Notes: generated from the sequence alone by a model not told the origin. A DNA stretch of 9,465 bases from an uncultured Eubacteriales bacterium (GCA_900546075.1 URBH01000069.1:1-9465); one strand, 5' to 3'; counted from the stretch's first letter, positions 1 to 4,829 are shown. Numbers and translations: made by a program.

Positions 1-42
1 GCCGCCGGTAGCGGCGAGAAATGTATGGACTTACGTTTTTTT

Positions 43-76
43 GCGGCTACGCCGCCTGGCTGCTGAAACAGCAGCC
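43..76. repeat. Two adjacent short hairpins
   Basis: Positions 43-55 form GCGGC-TAC-GCCGC (5 bp). Positions 58-76 form GGCTGCTG-AAA-CAGCAGCC, a perfect 8-bp stem with a three-base loop. A further weak inverted repeat, GCCGC/GCGGC, lies at 1-15. With the hairpin at 78-104 they make a run of palindromes downstream of the leftward operon. Neither hairpin is followed by a T tract on either strand, so they are not typical terminators. They may belong to a palindromic intergenic repeat cut by the window edge. Confidence 0.55.
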
Positions 77-77
77 G

Positions 78-104
78 AATAAAACGGTTTTTAACCGTTT
101 TATT
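78..104 (-). terminator. Rho-independent terminator of the DUF2975-XRE operon
   Basis: A perfect 12-bp inverted repeat, AATAAAACGGTT / AACCGTTTTATT, has a TTT loop. It lies 10 bases past the stop codon of the minus-strand regulator. The A-rich and T-rich stem ends make it usable on both strands, but position points to termination of the minus-strand operon. It could also serve a rightward transcript entering from outside the window. Confidence 0.7.
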
Positions 105-114
105 AAAACTAGTA

Positions 115-339
115 TCATCGCTTCCAGGGGTCGTCGTCCTGCACGAACTCGAACAGATCCCCCGGCTGGCATTGCAGCTCCCGGCAGATGGCGTCCATGG
201 TGCTCATGCGCACGGCCTTGGCCTTGCCGGTTTTCAGTATGGACAGGTTGGCGGGGGTCATGCCCACCCGGTTCGCCAGCTCCAGAGACGTCATCTTCCG
301 CTTGGCCAGCATCATATCCAGATTCACAATAATCGCCAT
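115..339 (-). CDS. Small XRE-family (HTH_26, YozG-like) transcriptional regulator
   Basis: This is a 74-residue protein that is almost entirely one Cro/C1-type helix-turn-helix domain. It begins MAIIVNLDMMLAKRKMTSLE. The recognition-helix region (residues about 19-42, LELANRVGMTPANLSILKTG) and the tail (CRELQCQPGDLFEF) match the HTH_26 group that includes B. subtilis YozG. The start at 339 was chosen because it restores the family length; the longer reading frame upstream merely runs through the neighbouring gene in another frame. It begins 8 bases after the DUF2975 stop, with only a weak GAGG site, so translation is probably coupled. Such regulators commonly pair with a DUF2975 membrane protein. 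The targets are unknown; autoregulation of the shared promoter is my inference. Confidence 0.9.
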   Translation of the reverse strand: MAIIVNLDMMLAKRKMTSLELANRVGMTPANLSILKTGKAKAVRMSTMDAICRELQCQPGDLFEFVQDDDPWKR

Positions 340-347
340 ACGCCGCC

Positions 348-791
348 TCACACCGTCAGATCGTTTTCTTCCCGGATTTCCACCGCGGCGGCCATGACGT
401 TCTTCACCACGCTCACCGCCAGCGCCAGAAACGCCATGATCGTCGTCATGAAAATCAGGGGCGGGTAGAAGAACGCGGCGGGCAAACAAATGCCGCTTAC
501 CGCCGCGCAGCACCAGCGGATGCGCCGCAGAAACCGGACGTTCTGTGTAACGAACACATCCTCCTTCAGAATATTCCGCACCAGCCGCTCCATGCAGGAT
601 AGCGCGTACAGTACCGCAGGGACGCAGCAGTAAAACCCTACCATGATCGCCGCCGCGCCATACCGCCCCAGCGGCCGCAAAGTCTGATACCACCGCAGCA
701 GTCCCGGCATGGCGAACATCAGCAGGCAGATGATAATGAACAATCCCCGGCTGCACCAAAGTGTAAATTTCGCAGAAAGCTGTGAATTCAT
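348..791 (-). CDS. DUF2975 family membrane protein (YoaS-like)
   Basis: This 147-residue membrane protein has four hydrophobic segments, at about 16-32, 44-64, 93-110 and 111-130. The family signature is visible: a soluble loop with a DVFVTQNVRFLRRIR block (residues 78-92), and a C-terminal tail ending in REENDLTV. DUF2975 proteins are typically encoded directly upstream of a small YozG-like XRE regulator, as here. One attractive but unproven idea is that the membrane protein senses a signal and influences the regulator. The start at 791 was chosen because GGAGG lies 7 bases upstream; an in-frame ATG 17 codons earlier lies in the promoter region. The gene is first in a two-gene operon. The biochemical function of the family is not established to my knowledge. 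Confidence 0.88.
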   Translation of the reverse strand: MNSQLSAKFTLWCSRGLFIIICLLMFAMPGLLRWYQTLRPLGRYGAAAIMVGFYCCVPAVLYALSCMERLVRNILKEDVFVTQNVRFLRRIRWCCAAVSGICLPAAFFYPPLIFMTTIMAFLALAVSVVKNVMAAAVEIREENDLTV

Positions 792-813
792 AAAAGCACC
801 TCCGTTTGCATGG

Positions 814-842
814 AGTGTACCATAGAAATTATCGAATGTCAA
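814..842 (-). promoter_or_regulatory. Promoter of the DUF2975-XRE operon
   Basis: On the minus strand a perfect -35 TTGACA (837-842) is separated by exactly 17 bases from a -10 TACACT (814-819), 23 bases before the DUF2975 start codon. This is one of the best sigma-A type promoters in the window. Confidence 0.85.
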
Positions 843-850
843 TAATTATT
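841..850. promoter_or_regulatory. Possible operator palindrome overlapping the -35
   Basis: AATAATTATT is a perfect 10-bp palindrome that overlaps the last two bases of the -35 element of the leftward promoter. Its position would suit a repressor or activator, and the small XRE protein of this operon is the obvious candidate. AT-rich palindromes also occur by chance, so confidence is low. Confidence 0.3.
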
Positions 851-914
851 TTCCTGTTTACGAGAATCGCATTTTCCCGCCGCCCGAAAACTTGTTACAG
901 AACTTCATACGAGC

Positions 915-958
915 TTAATATTTTCCCACTTTAATCGTTAATATTTTACCGGTATAAT
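915..958 (+). promoter_or_regulatory. Candidate regulated promoter with twin direct repeats
   Basis: A perfect -10 TATAAT (953-958) has only a poor -35 (TTTAAT, 930-935, spacing 17). Two identical 10-bp direct repeats, TTAATATTTT, lie at 915-924 and 938-947. They are 23 bp apart, about two helical turns, and the second ends 5 bp before the -10. Direct repeats over a weak -35 are typical of activator-dependent promoters. No known regulator site is recognised. The predicted start site is about 965. Confidence 0.45.
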
Positions 959-964
959 GAAGCC

Positions 965-1110
965 ATAAAGATCAAGACAACGTTAGCCCCGCCGCAAGGC
1001 ACATGGGGCAGTATATAAATTTGCTACCAATCTTCATCTTTTTCATTTTTTCCTCTCCTCTTTTCTTGTTGCAAAATCCGCGGTGATGAGCCGCGGATTT
1101 TGCATTTTTT
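965..1110 (+). ncRNA. Candidate small RNA with C/U-rich anti-Shine-Dalgarno stretch
   Basis: About 146 bases lie between a TATAAT promoter and a strong terminator with no convincing gene. The predicted transcript can fold into nested helices. A 5'-end helix pairs 967-977 with 1031-1041 (10 of 11 pairs). Then 982-986 pairs with 1024-1027 (one bulge), and 987-990 with 1005-1008. A GCC-GCAA-GGC hairpin (991-1000) caps it with a GNRA loop. Next comes a pyrimidine-rich, apparently unpaired stretch (1042-1070) containing CCTCTCCTC, complementary to Shine-Dalgarno sequences, and then the terminator. This architecture resembles Gram-positive trans-acting sRNAs with C-rich seed motifs. No Rfam family is recognised. 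Helices were judged by eye, and expression is inferred. Confidence 0.4.
1071..1110 (+). terminator. Strong rho-independent terminator
   Basis: A perfect 13-bp stem (GCAAAATCCGCGG / CCGCGGATTTTGC) with a 7-base loop is followed by ATTTTTT on the plus strand. There is no T tract on the minus strand. It lies upstream of the next gene's promoter and downstream of no recognised gene, which implies that something is transcribed rightward from the region before it. Confidence 0.88.
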
Positions 1111-1143
1111 AATCAAAACTTAAGCTGTCCCCACCGTTTTCCG

Positions 1144-1172
1144 TTGCAAACACGGATATATTATGGTATAAT
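1144..1172 (+). promoter_or_regulatory. Extended -10 promoter of the COG2426-HIT operon
   Basis: A -35 TTGCAA (1144-1149), a 17-base spacer and a perfect -10 TATAAT (1167-1172) are preceded by the TGn extension (1164-1166). It is 27 bases from the start codon at 1200, which has AGGGTGAT as its ribosome binding site. Confidence 0.85.
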
Positions 1173-1199
1173 AGGGGAAATTCACATTAGGGTGATGAA

Positions 1200-1673
1200 A
1201 TGGTTACCAAATATCTTATGATTTTCTTCGTGTCCATGGTGCCGCTGGTGGAGCTGCGGGGCAGTATCGTCATGGCCGTGGGCATGGGGCTGGACTATTG
1301 GACGTCCTTGGCAGTGTGCGTCGTGGGCAATATGCTGCCGGTGCCGCTGATCTATTTCTTTGCCCGGAAGGTGCTGCACTGGGGCGCGGATAAAAAATAT
1401 ATCGGGAAATTCTTTTCCTACTGCCTGGAAAAGGGCGAAGCCGCCGGTCACAAGCTGATGAAAAAGGCCGGACGGGGCGGATTGTTCCTGGCACTGATGC
1501 TGTTCGTCGGCATTCCCATTCCCGGCACCGGCGCGTGGACGGGAACCCTAGCGGCCAGTTTCCTGGACATGGGCATCAAAACCACCGCGCTGTCCGTTTC
1601 TCTGGGCGTCATTATCGCGGGAATCATCATGGGAGCCGCCAGCATGGCGGGCATCCATGTCTTTGGTCTGTAA
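1200..1673 (+). CDS. COG2426 'small multi-drug export' family membrane protein
   Basis: This 157-residue integral membrane protein belongs to the Sm_multidrug_ex family (PF06695/COG2426). Diagnostic segments are the N-terminal PLVELRGSI (15-23), with its conserved Glu-Leu-Arg-Gly, and the re-entrant-looking FVGIPIPGTGAWTGTLAA (102-119). Hydrophobic helices lie at about 3-16, 36-55, 94-120 and 128-150. Overall it resembles DedA-type proteins. The family name implies drug export, but that role is poorly supported and the substrate is unknown. It has its own extended -10 promoter and is followed after 13 bases by the HIT gene, with the second gene's AAGGAGG overlapping this stop codon. The two are therefore likely co-transcribed and translationally coupled. 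Confidence 0.9.
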   Translation: MVTKYLMIFFVSMVPLVELRGSIVMAVGMGLDYWTSLAVCVVGNMLPVPLIYFFARKVLHWGADKKYIGKFFSYCLEKGEAAGHKLMKKAGRGGLFLALMLFVGIPIPGTGAWTGTLAASFLDMGIKTTALSVSLGVIIAGIIMGAASMAGIHVFGL

Positions 1674-1686
1674 GGAGGAAATAACA

Positions 1687-2028
1687 ATGTCCGATTGCCT
1701 GTTCTGCAAAATCATCGCGGGGGATATCCCCTCTGCCAAGGTTTACGAGGATGATTTGGTCTTCGCCTTCCGGGACATCCATCCCCAGGCGCCGACCCAC
1801 ATTCTGGTGATCCCCAAGACCCACATCTCCGGCTGCAACGGCGTCACGGAAGAAAACAGCGCCGTGGTCGCCCACATTTTTGAGGTCATCCCCAGAATCG
1901 CGGCGGCGGAGGGGCTGACGGGTGGCTACCGGGTGGTCAGCAACTGCGGCGCCGACGCGGGTCAGACCGTGCCGCACCTGCATTTCCACATCCTCGGCGG
2001 CAAAGCTCTGGCGCTGGATATGGCGTGA
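1687..2028 (+). CDS. HIT family protein (HINT-like nucleotide hydrolase)
   Basis: This 113-residue protein of the HINT branch of the histidine triad superfamily hydrolyses nucleoside phosphoramidates and related adenylated compounds in the family members studied. The catalytic triad motif HLHFHIL is at 97-103 (H97, H99, H101). The amino end carries CLFCKIIAGDIPSAKVYED with the Cys-x-x-Cys pair (C4, C7) found in zinc-binding family members, and H32 and H46 follow. The length is normal. The start at 1687 was chosen for its AAGGAGG site (1672-1678) and because MSDCLFCKI is the usual beginning; the in-frame ATG ten codons earlier lies inside the preceding gene. It ends about 6 bases before a terminator hairpin. 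The physiological substrate is not known. Confidence 0.95.
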   Translation: MSDCLFCKIIAGDIPSAKVYEDDLVFAFRDIHPQAPTHILVIPKTHISGCNGVTEENSAVVAHIFEVIPRIAAAEGLTGGYRVVSNCGADAGQTVPHLHFHILGGKALALDMA

Positions 2029-2034
2029 TTCTTG

Positions 2035-2070
2035 AAACCGGCGTTCTTCGGACGCCGGTTTTCGCGTTTT
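2035..2070 (+). terminator. Terminator after the HIT gene
   Basis: AAACCGGCGT (2035-2044) pairs perfectly with ACGCCGGTTT (2052-2061) across a 7-base loop. It is followed by a broken T tract, TCGCGTTTT. It starts 7 bases beyond the HIT stop codon. Confidence 0.75.
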
Positions 2071-2076
2071 CTGCCC

Positions 2077-2104
2077 TTGACTTCTTCCGGTTTTTTGCTA
2101 TACT
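2077..2104 (+). promoter_or_regulatory. Promoter of the thiT transcript
   Basis: A -35 TTGACT (2077-2082), a 16-base spacer and a -10 TATACT (2099-2104) carry a TGn extension (2096-2098). The predicted start is about 2111. This gives a long leader of about 355 bases holding the palindromic element and the TPP riboswitch before thiT. Confidence 0.8.
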
Positions 2105-2127
2105 ATGCTCAGATCGCAAAACAAATA

Positions 2128-2290
2128 AGGCAGCACCGCGCAATTCGGCAAGGAGGCACAGCAGAAGATTTTGTGCCAGATCAAAGTTTCCAAACCGGAG
2201 GAATACTGGATGTATTTCCCGGTTTGGAAACTGCCGAGCTGGCGCAAAAGATTCGCTGTGACCCGCAGACGCAATTGTGCGGTGTTGCCT
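2128..2290. repeat. 163-bp composite palindromic element (MITE-like or structured leader)
   Basis: The ends are near-perfect inverted repeats: GGCAGCACCGCGCAATT (2129-2145) pairs with AATTGTGCGGTGTTGCC (2273-2289). There are 15 Watson-Crick pairs and two G-U pairs, plus an A-T pair at 2128/2290. Inside, CGGCA (2146-2150) pairs with TGCCG (2232-2236). That helix encloses a hairpin GGCACA/TGTGCC (2155-2160/2172-2177) and a very stable hairpin. The latter joins 2186-2198 with 2219-2231 (13 perfect pairs), then 2200-2206 with 2212-2218 (one G-U) after a single bulged A, with loop TGGAT. TA dinucleotides border the element (2126-2127 and 2290-2291). It lies between a strong promoter and a TPP riboswitch. 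A small non-autonomous transposable element or a structured RNA would both fit. No transposase is nearby. Confidence 0.6.
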
Positions 2291-2292
2291 AA

Positions 2293-2386
2293 AGTCTTCG
2301 GGGGGCCGGAAGTACCGGCTGAGAGTGGGCGTGTGCGCCCTGACCCGTGAACCTGATACGGCTAATACCGTCGGAGGGAAAGATGC
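2293..2386 (+). promoter_or_regulatory. TPP riboswitch aptamer (thi-box)
   Basis: Conserved thi-box blocks appear in order: a G-rich strand (2300-2305), CTGAGA (2319-2324), TGACCC (2341-2346), GAACCTGAT (2349-2357), CTAATACC (2362-2369) and GGAGGGAAA (2373-2381). The P3 hairpin is GCCGG-AAGTA-CCGGC (2305-2319). An optional P3a hairpin is GGGCG-TGTG-CGCCC (2327-2340). The aptamer senses thiamine pyrophosphate and here precedes a terminator and a thiamine transporter gene. That is the expected arrangement for switching off uptake when TPP is plentiful. Confidence 0.95.
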
Positions 2387-2394
2387 ACATATGG

Positions 2395-2451
2395 GATACG
2401 ATTCAGTATCGCGTTGCACCTGGACGGTTTGCAATGCGATACTTATTTTTT
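2395..2451 (+). terminator. Riboswitch expression platform: terminator with competing hairpin
   Basis: AGTATCGCGTTGCA (2405-2418) pairs with TGCAATGCGATACT (2430-2443) over 14 bp with one G-U, followed by TATTTTTT: a strong intrinsic terminator. GATAC at 2395-2399 can instead pair with GTATC at 2406-2410, which opens the base of the terminator stem. Another GATAC (2355-2359) lies inside the aptamer next to its conserved ACCTGAT block and could be the ligand-linked anti-terminator partner. The terminator is seen directly; the switching pair is inferred. Confidence 0.85.
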
Positions 2452-2465
2452 CGGAGGTTCCCAAA

Positions 2466-3113
2466 ATGAAAACCAAAAGACTGACGGAAAGCGCCATGCT
2501 GCTGGCGCTGGCCATCGTGCTGGAGCTGATCTCCAAGGCCTTCATCCCCGAAATGCCCTTCGGCGGCCAGGTGACGCTGGTGGCCATGCTCCCGGTGGTG
2601 CTGATCTCCTACCGCTACGGCGTGAAGTGGGGCTTCGTCTCCGGCTTCTGCTACGCGCTGCTGGAAATGGCGCTGGGGGCGAAAACCGTGAGCGCCGCCT
2701 TCCAGCCTGGCTACTTCGGCGACGGCACCATGATCTTCAAGGCCATTCTCATGTGCCTGCTGGACTATCTGCTTGCCTACACCATGATGGGTCTGGGCGG
2801 CGTGTTCCGTGACAAGATCAAGAATCCCGGCACCGGCCTGATGTGCGGCTCCCTTGTGGCGCTGGGTGCGCGGTATCTGTCCCATATTCTGTCCGGATAC
2901 CTGCTGTTCTCCGGCTGGGCGGATTGGTTCTTCACCCAGGACGGCTTCCCCGCATGGGGCGCGAAGCTGGTGGAAAGCCTCAGCCCCACCGCGCTGGGCT
3001 GGGTCTATTCCATTGTATACAACGGAATTTTCATGGTTCCCGAGCTGATCCTCACCGCCATTGCGGCGCAGCTGATCGCCCGGATCCCGAAGATCGTGGT
3101 CAAGGTTGACTGA
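2466..3113 (+). CDS. thiT: Thiamine transporter ThiT (ECF S component)
   Basis: This 215-residue membrane protein is the substrate-binding S component of an energy-coupling factor transporter for thiamine. It normally works with a shared EcfA/EcfA'/EcfT module encoded elsewhere. Family hallmarks are the GGQVTLVAMLPVVLISYRYG segment (33-52) and RYLSHILSGYLLF (136-148), with a His (H140) where ThiT has a conserved substrate-site His. The YNGIFMVPE segment (185-193) is also present, with N186 and E193. About six hydrophobic helices are visible. The start at 2466 is 8 bases after GGAGG (2453-2457); the longer upstream frame runs through the riboswitch. A TPP riboswitch with terminator directly upstream confirms the assignment. 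No thiamine biosynthesis gene accompanies it, which suggests salvage, and it is terminated by its own hairpin. Confidence 0.95.
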   Translation: MKTKRLTESAMLLALAIVLELISKAFIPEMPFGGQVTLVAMLPVVLISYRYGVKWGFVSGFCYALLEMALGAKTVSAAFQPGYFGDGTMIFKAILMCLLDYLLAYTMMGLGGVFRDKIKNPGTGLMCGSLVALGARYLSHILSGYLLFSGWADWFFTQDGFPAWGAKLVESLSPTALGWVYSIVYNGIFMVPELILTAIAAQLIARIPKIVVKVD

Positions 3114-3139
3114 GAATTTTCCGCGACGTATAGTAACAT

Positions 3140-3172
3140 CGCCCCGGGCTGAAGCCCGGGGCGTTTGTTTTT
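3140..3172 (+). terminator. Terminator of thiT
   Basis: CGCCCCGGGC (3140-3149), loop TGAA, GCCCGGGGCG (3154-3163) is followed by TTTGTTTTT. It sits between two convergent genes and its T tract runs up to the minus-strand stop codon. On the minus strand there is no T tract, so it is a less certain terminator for the SLH gene. Confidence 0.92.
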
Positions 3173-4376
3173 ATGCCTTTGCGATCATTTCATTTTCCAT
3201 TTGCCAGGCGCGGTAGAGGATTTCCGCAGCTGCTTCCCGGGTCAGGGGGACGTCGGCTTCCAGATTGAAGCCGTTTTGGGCAGCGGCTGTCAGCGCGTCC
3301 TGCGCCCAGGCGGAGATTTCCGATTCCTCCGCCGAGGTTTCCGCCGCCTCCTCCGGGGTGTCCGCCGTCAGCGCCAGGGCGTTTTTCAGCATGACGCTCA
3401 CTTCCGCGCCGGTAATCGCTTCCTCCGCGCCGAAGGTCTGCTGATCGGGCAGCCCAGCCGTCAGGCCGGAACGCACCGCGGCGGCAAGATAGGGCTGGAG
3501 CCACTGAGGGATTTCGTCGGTGAACCCCGCGCCGGTCAGTTCCTCGTCCACGGGGATGTTCAGCGTCCTGACCAGCATGGTGACGAATTCACCCCGGCTC
3601 ACCGGTTTGTCCGGGCTGAAGCAGGGATTCCCCGCAACGTTTTCCCCGGAGAAAATCCCGGTATTCTTCATCCACTCCGCGGAAAACCGGCAGTCCCTGC
3701 CCACCGTGTCGGTGTACTGGGTCGCGTCGGCGGGCTTGAGGATGGTGATGGTGACGGTGGCCTCCCGGGAGGTTTTCCCGGAGGCGTCGGACGCGGTAAA
3801 CGTGAAGGAATCGATGCCCACCTTGTTCTTTTTGGGCGTGTAGGTGAAGCTTCCGTCCGGCCGGAGGGTCACGGTGCCTCGCTTGGGCTGGCGGACGACG
3901 GTGCAGATCATGTCCTCCCCCTCCGGGTCGGCGACCTTCAATTTGCCGTCAGCGGCGAGATTCTTGTAGGTTTCCAGGGCGGAGTCCTCCGCCACGGGGG
4001 GCTTGTTTTCCTTGCCCCGGATGCCGATGGTCATGGCGGCGGACGCCTCCACACCGTCCGGATAGATGGGCAGATACCCCACCTCGGCGGTTTCGTCCTG
4101 CTCGGTCAGCCGGGGAGAAAAGGTCATCTGCGCTGCCTGCCCGGCGGTGAGAACGTCCCCGGGGACGAGAACGCGGCTGCCCAGCATCACGCTGCCCACT
4201 TTTTTACCGGGCAGGCTGGTGATGCAGATACCCGCAATGGGGGTCTCCCCGGAAAAATCCTCCGCGGAGAAGCAGTAGACGCCGTCGCAGTCCACCTCAG
4301 CGGCGGCCGCGGCGCAGGATAGCCCCGCAACGCAGCACACCGCCAGCAGCAGAGCCAATAGTCGATTTCGGAACAT
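3171..4376 (-). CDS. Secreted S-layer homology protein with Ig-like (Big_9) domain
   Basis: This 401-residue exported surface protein has a signal peptide at residues 1-26 (MFRNRLLALLLAVCCVAGLS, then an Ala-rich cleavage region). An N-terminal domain of unknown type (about 28-122) follows. The Ig-like region (about 125-212) has the repeat pattern of Big_9/cadherin-like domains: PPVAEDS, then VADPEGED, PKRGTVTLRPDGSFTYTP and DSFTFTASDASGK. The C-terminus holds three degenerate SLH repeats (about 228-273, 284-335 and 353-395). They show PVSRGEFVTMLVR, FTDEIPQWLQPYLAAAVRSGL and WAQDALTAAAQNGF. SLH domains bind pyruvylated secondary cell-wall polymers, so wall attachment is likely. The start is supported by GGAGG 7 bases upstream. 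It is a single gene facing thiT, flanked upstream by repeats. No enzymatic domain is visible and the ligand is unknown. Confidence 0.88.
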   Translation of the reverse strand: MFRNRLLALLLAVCCVAGLSCAAAAAEVDCDGVYCFSAEDFSGETPIAGICITSLPGKKVGSVMLGSRVLVPGDVLTAGQAAQMTFSPRLTEQDETAEVGYLPIYPDGVEASAAMTIGIRGKENKPPVAEDSALETYKNLAADGKLKVADPEGEDMICTVVRQPKRGTVTLRPDGSFTYTPKKNKVGIDSFTFTASDASGKTSREATVTITILKPADATQYTDTVGRDCRFSAEWMKNTGIFSGENVAGNPCFSPDKPVSRGEFVTMLVRTLNIPVDEELTGAGFTDEIPQWLQPYLAAAVRSGLTAGLPDQQTFGAEEAITGAEVSVMLKNALALTADTPEEAAETSAEESEISAWAQDALTAAAQNGFNLEADVPLTREAAAEILYRAWQMENEMIAKA

Positions 4377-4471
4377 GGCAATACCTCCAAAAAATGATTT
4401 CCGGTGGTATTGTTTGCCAATGTTGGAAAAATTATTCCTACAAATTTTTTCGTGGGGTGTACCCCCGCGTA

Positions 4472-4522
4472 CCCTCTCCGTCCTCGCTGCGCTCGGCCAC
4501 CTCTCCCAAAAGGAGAGGCAAG
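4472..4522 (-). repeat. Hairpin repeat, copy A (inverted orientation, diverged)
   Basis: Read on the minus strand it begins CTTGCCTCTCCTTTTGGGAG and ends GGAGAGGG. It therefore has the same ends and first hairpin as copies B and C, in the opposite orientation. The central part (CTCGCTGCGCTCGG on the plus strand) differs from theirs. Copy A faces copy B, so the pair could form a large imperfect palindrome. Confidence 0.55.
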
Positions 4523-4559
4523 AGAGATGCGCGCCATTTTTCCTGCCGTGGTACCCCCC

Positions 4560-4606
4560 CTTGGCTCTCCCTTTGGGGGAGCTGTCACCGCAGGTGACTG
4601 AGAGGG
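4560..4606 (+). repeat. Hairpin repeat, copy B
   Basis: This 47-bp unit runs from CTTGGCTCTCCC to ACTGAGAGGG. It holds two hairpins: CTCTCCC-TTT-GGGGGAG (4565-4581, one G-T pair) and GTCACC-GCA-GGTGAC (4584-4598, perfect). It differs from copy C at two positions. A TGCACCC motif follows shortly after both copies. Confidence 0.8.
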
Positions 4607-4625
4607 CGCTGCACCCTAATTTCCA

Positions 4626-4639
4626 CTCTCCGTCCTCGC
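4626..4639 (-). repeat. Fragment of copy A type
   Basis: CTCTCCGTCCTCGC is identical to 4474-4487 of copy A, and lies between copies B and C. It is probably a truncated remnant of an inverted copy, indicating that repeats have been inserted or deleted here more than once. Confidence 0.45.
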
Positions 4640-4641
4640 CT

Positions 4642-4688
4642 CTTGGCTCTCCCTTTGGGAGAGCTGTCGCCGCAGGTGACTGAGAGGG
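4642..4688 (+). repeat. Hairpin repeat, copy C
   Basis: This 47-bp unit is 45/47 identical to copy B, starting 82 bp further on. The first hairpin is CTCTCCC-TTT-GGGAGAG (perfect) and the second GTCGCC-GCA-GGTGAC (one G-T). Both differences from copy B fall in stems and keep pairing. The remainder of the intergenic region (4377-4471, 4523-4559, 4689-4736) shows no gene, and I found no convincing promoter for the minus-strand SLH gene in it. Confidence 0.8.
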
Positions 4689-4736
4689 TTTTGCACCCCC
4701 GTTCGACCGGGTTTATAAAAAATTCAAAATTAGGTG

Positions 4737-4765
4737 CAGACAATCGGCAGGTTTTGTGTTATACT
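4737..4765 (+). promoter_or_regulatory. Promoter of the DUF3810-rsmG-plsY operon
   Basis: An extended -10, TGTTATACT (4757-4765), has a 17-base spacer and a partial -35 CAGACA (4737-4742, four of six consensus). It lies in an AT-rich patch just after repeat copy C. The predicted start is about 4772, 58 bases before the first start codon. Confidence 0.65.
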
Positions 4766-4829
4766 ATTAAAATCTATACGTGTGCGTTGCGTACATTCTG
4801 TTTTTCGCTGTCTAAAGGAGGCGTTTCCT

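Noticed and set aside
972..1046. Minus-strand 24-codon frame (MKKMKIGSKFIYCPMCLAAG and four more residues) with a strong GAGGAGAGG site, peptide-like with two Cys
   Set aside because: No minus-strand promoter is visible, the plus strand has a promoter and a one-directional terminator matched to it, and the apparent binding site is the complement of the C/U-rich stretch. Kept only as an alternative reading; it does not match AgrD-type peptides.
2129..2145. GCACCGCG resembling the T-box antiterminator motif
   Set aside because: The surrounding conserved T-box bases and a downstream competing terminator are missing, and the segment pairs instead with 2273-2289.
2032..2292. 86-codon plus-strand frame across the palindromic element
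   Set aside because: It starts before the promoter, has no ribosome binding site at its start, shows no family resemblance and follows the hairpin structure; translation is unlikely.
3165..4322. 385-codon plus-strand frame opposite the SLH gene
   Set aside because: It is a GC-rich shadow of the minus-strand gene, with Gly/Arg/His-rich composition and no domain, whereas the minus frame has a signal peptide, Ig-like and SLH features.
4454..4465. GGGGT/ACCCC palindrome upstream of the SLH gene as an operator
   Set aside because: Short, GC-only and not associated with an identifiable promoter.
4472..4688. Possible CRISPR array
   Set aside because: Only two direct copies and one inverted diverged copy, irregular spacing and internal hairpins; no cas genes in the window.
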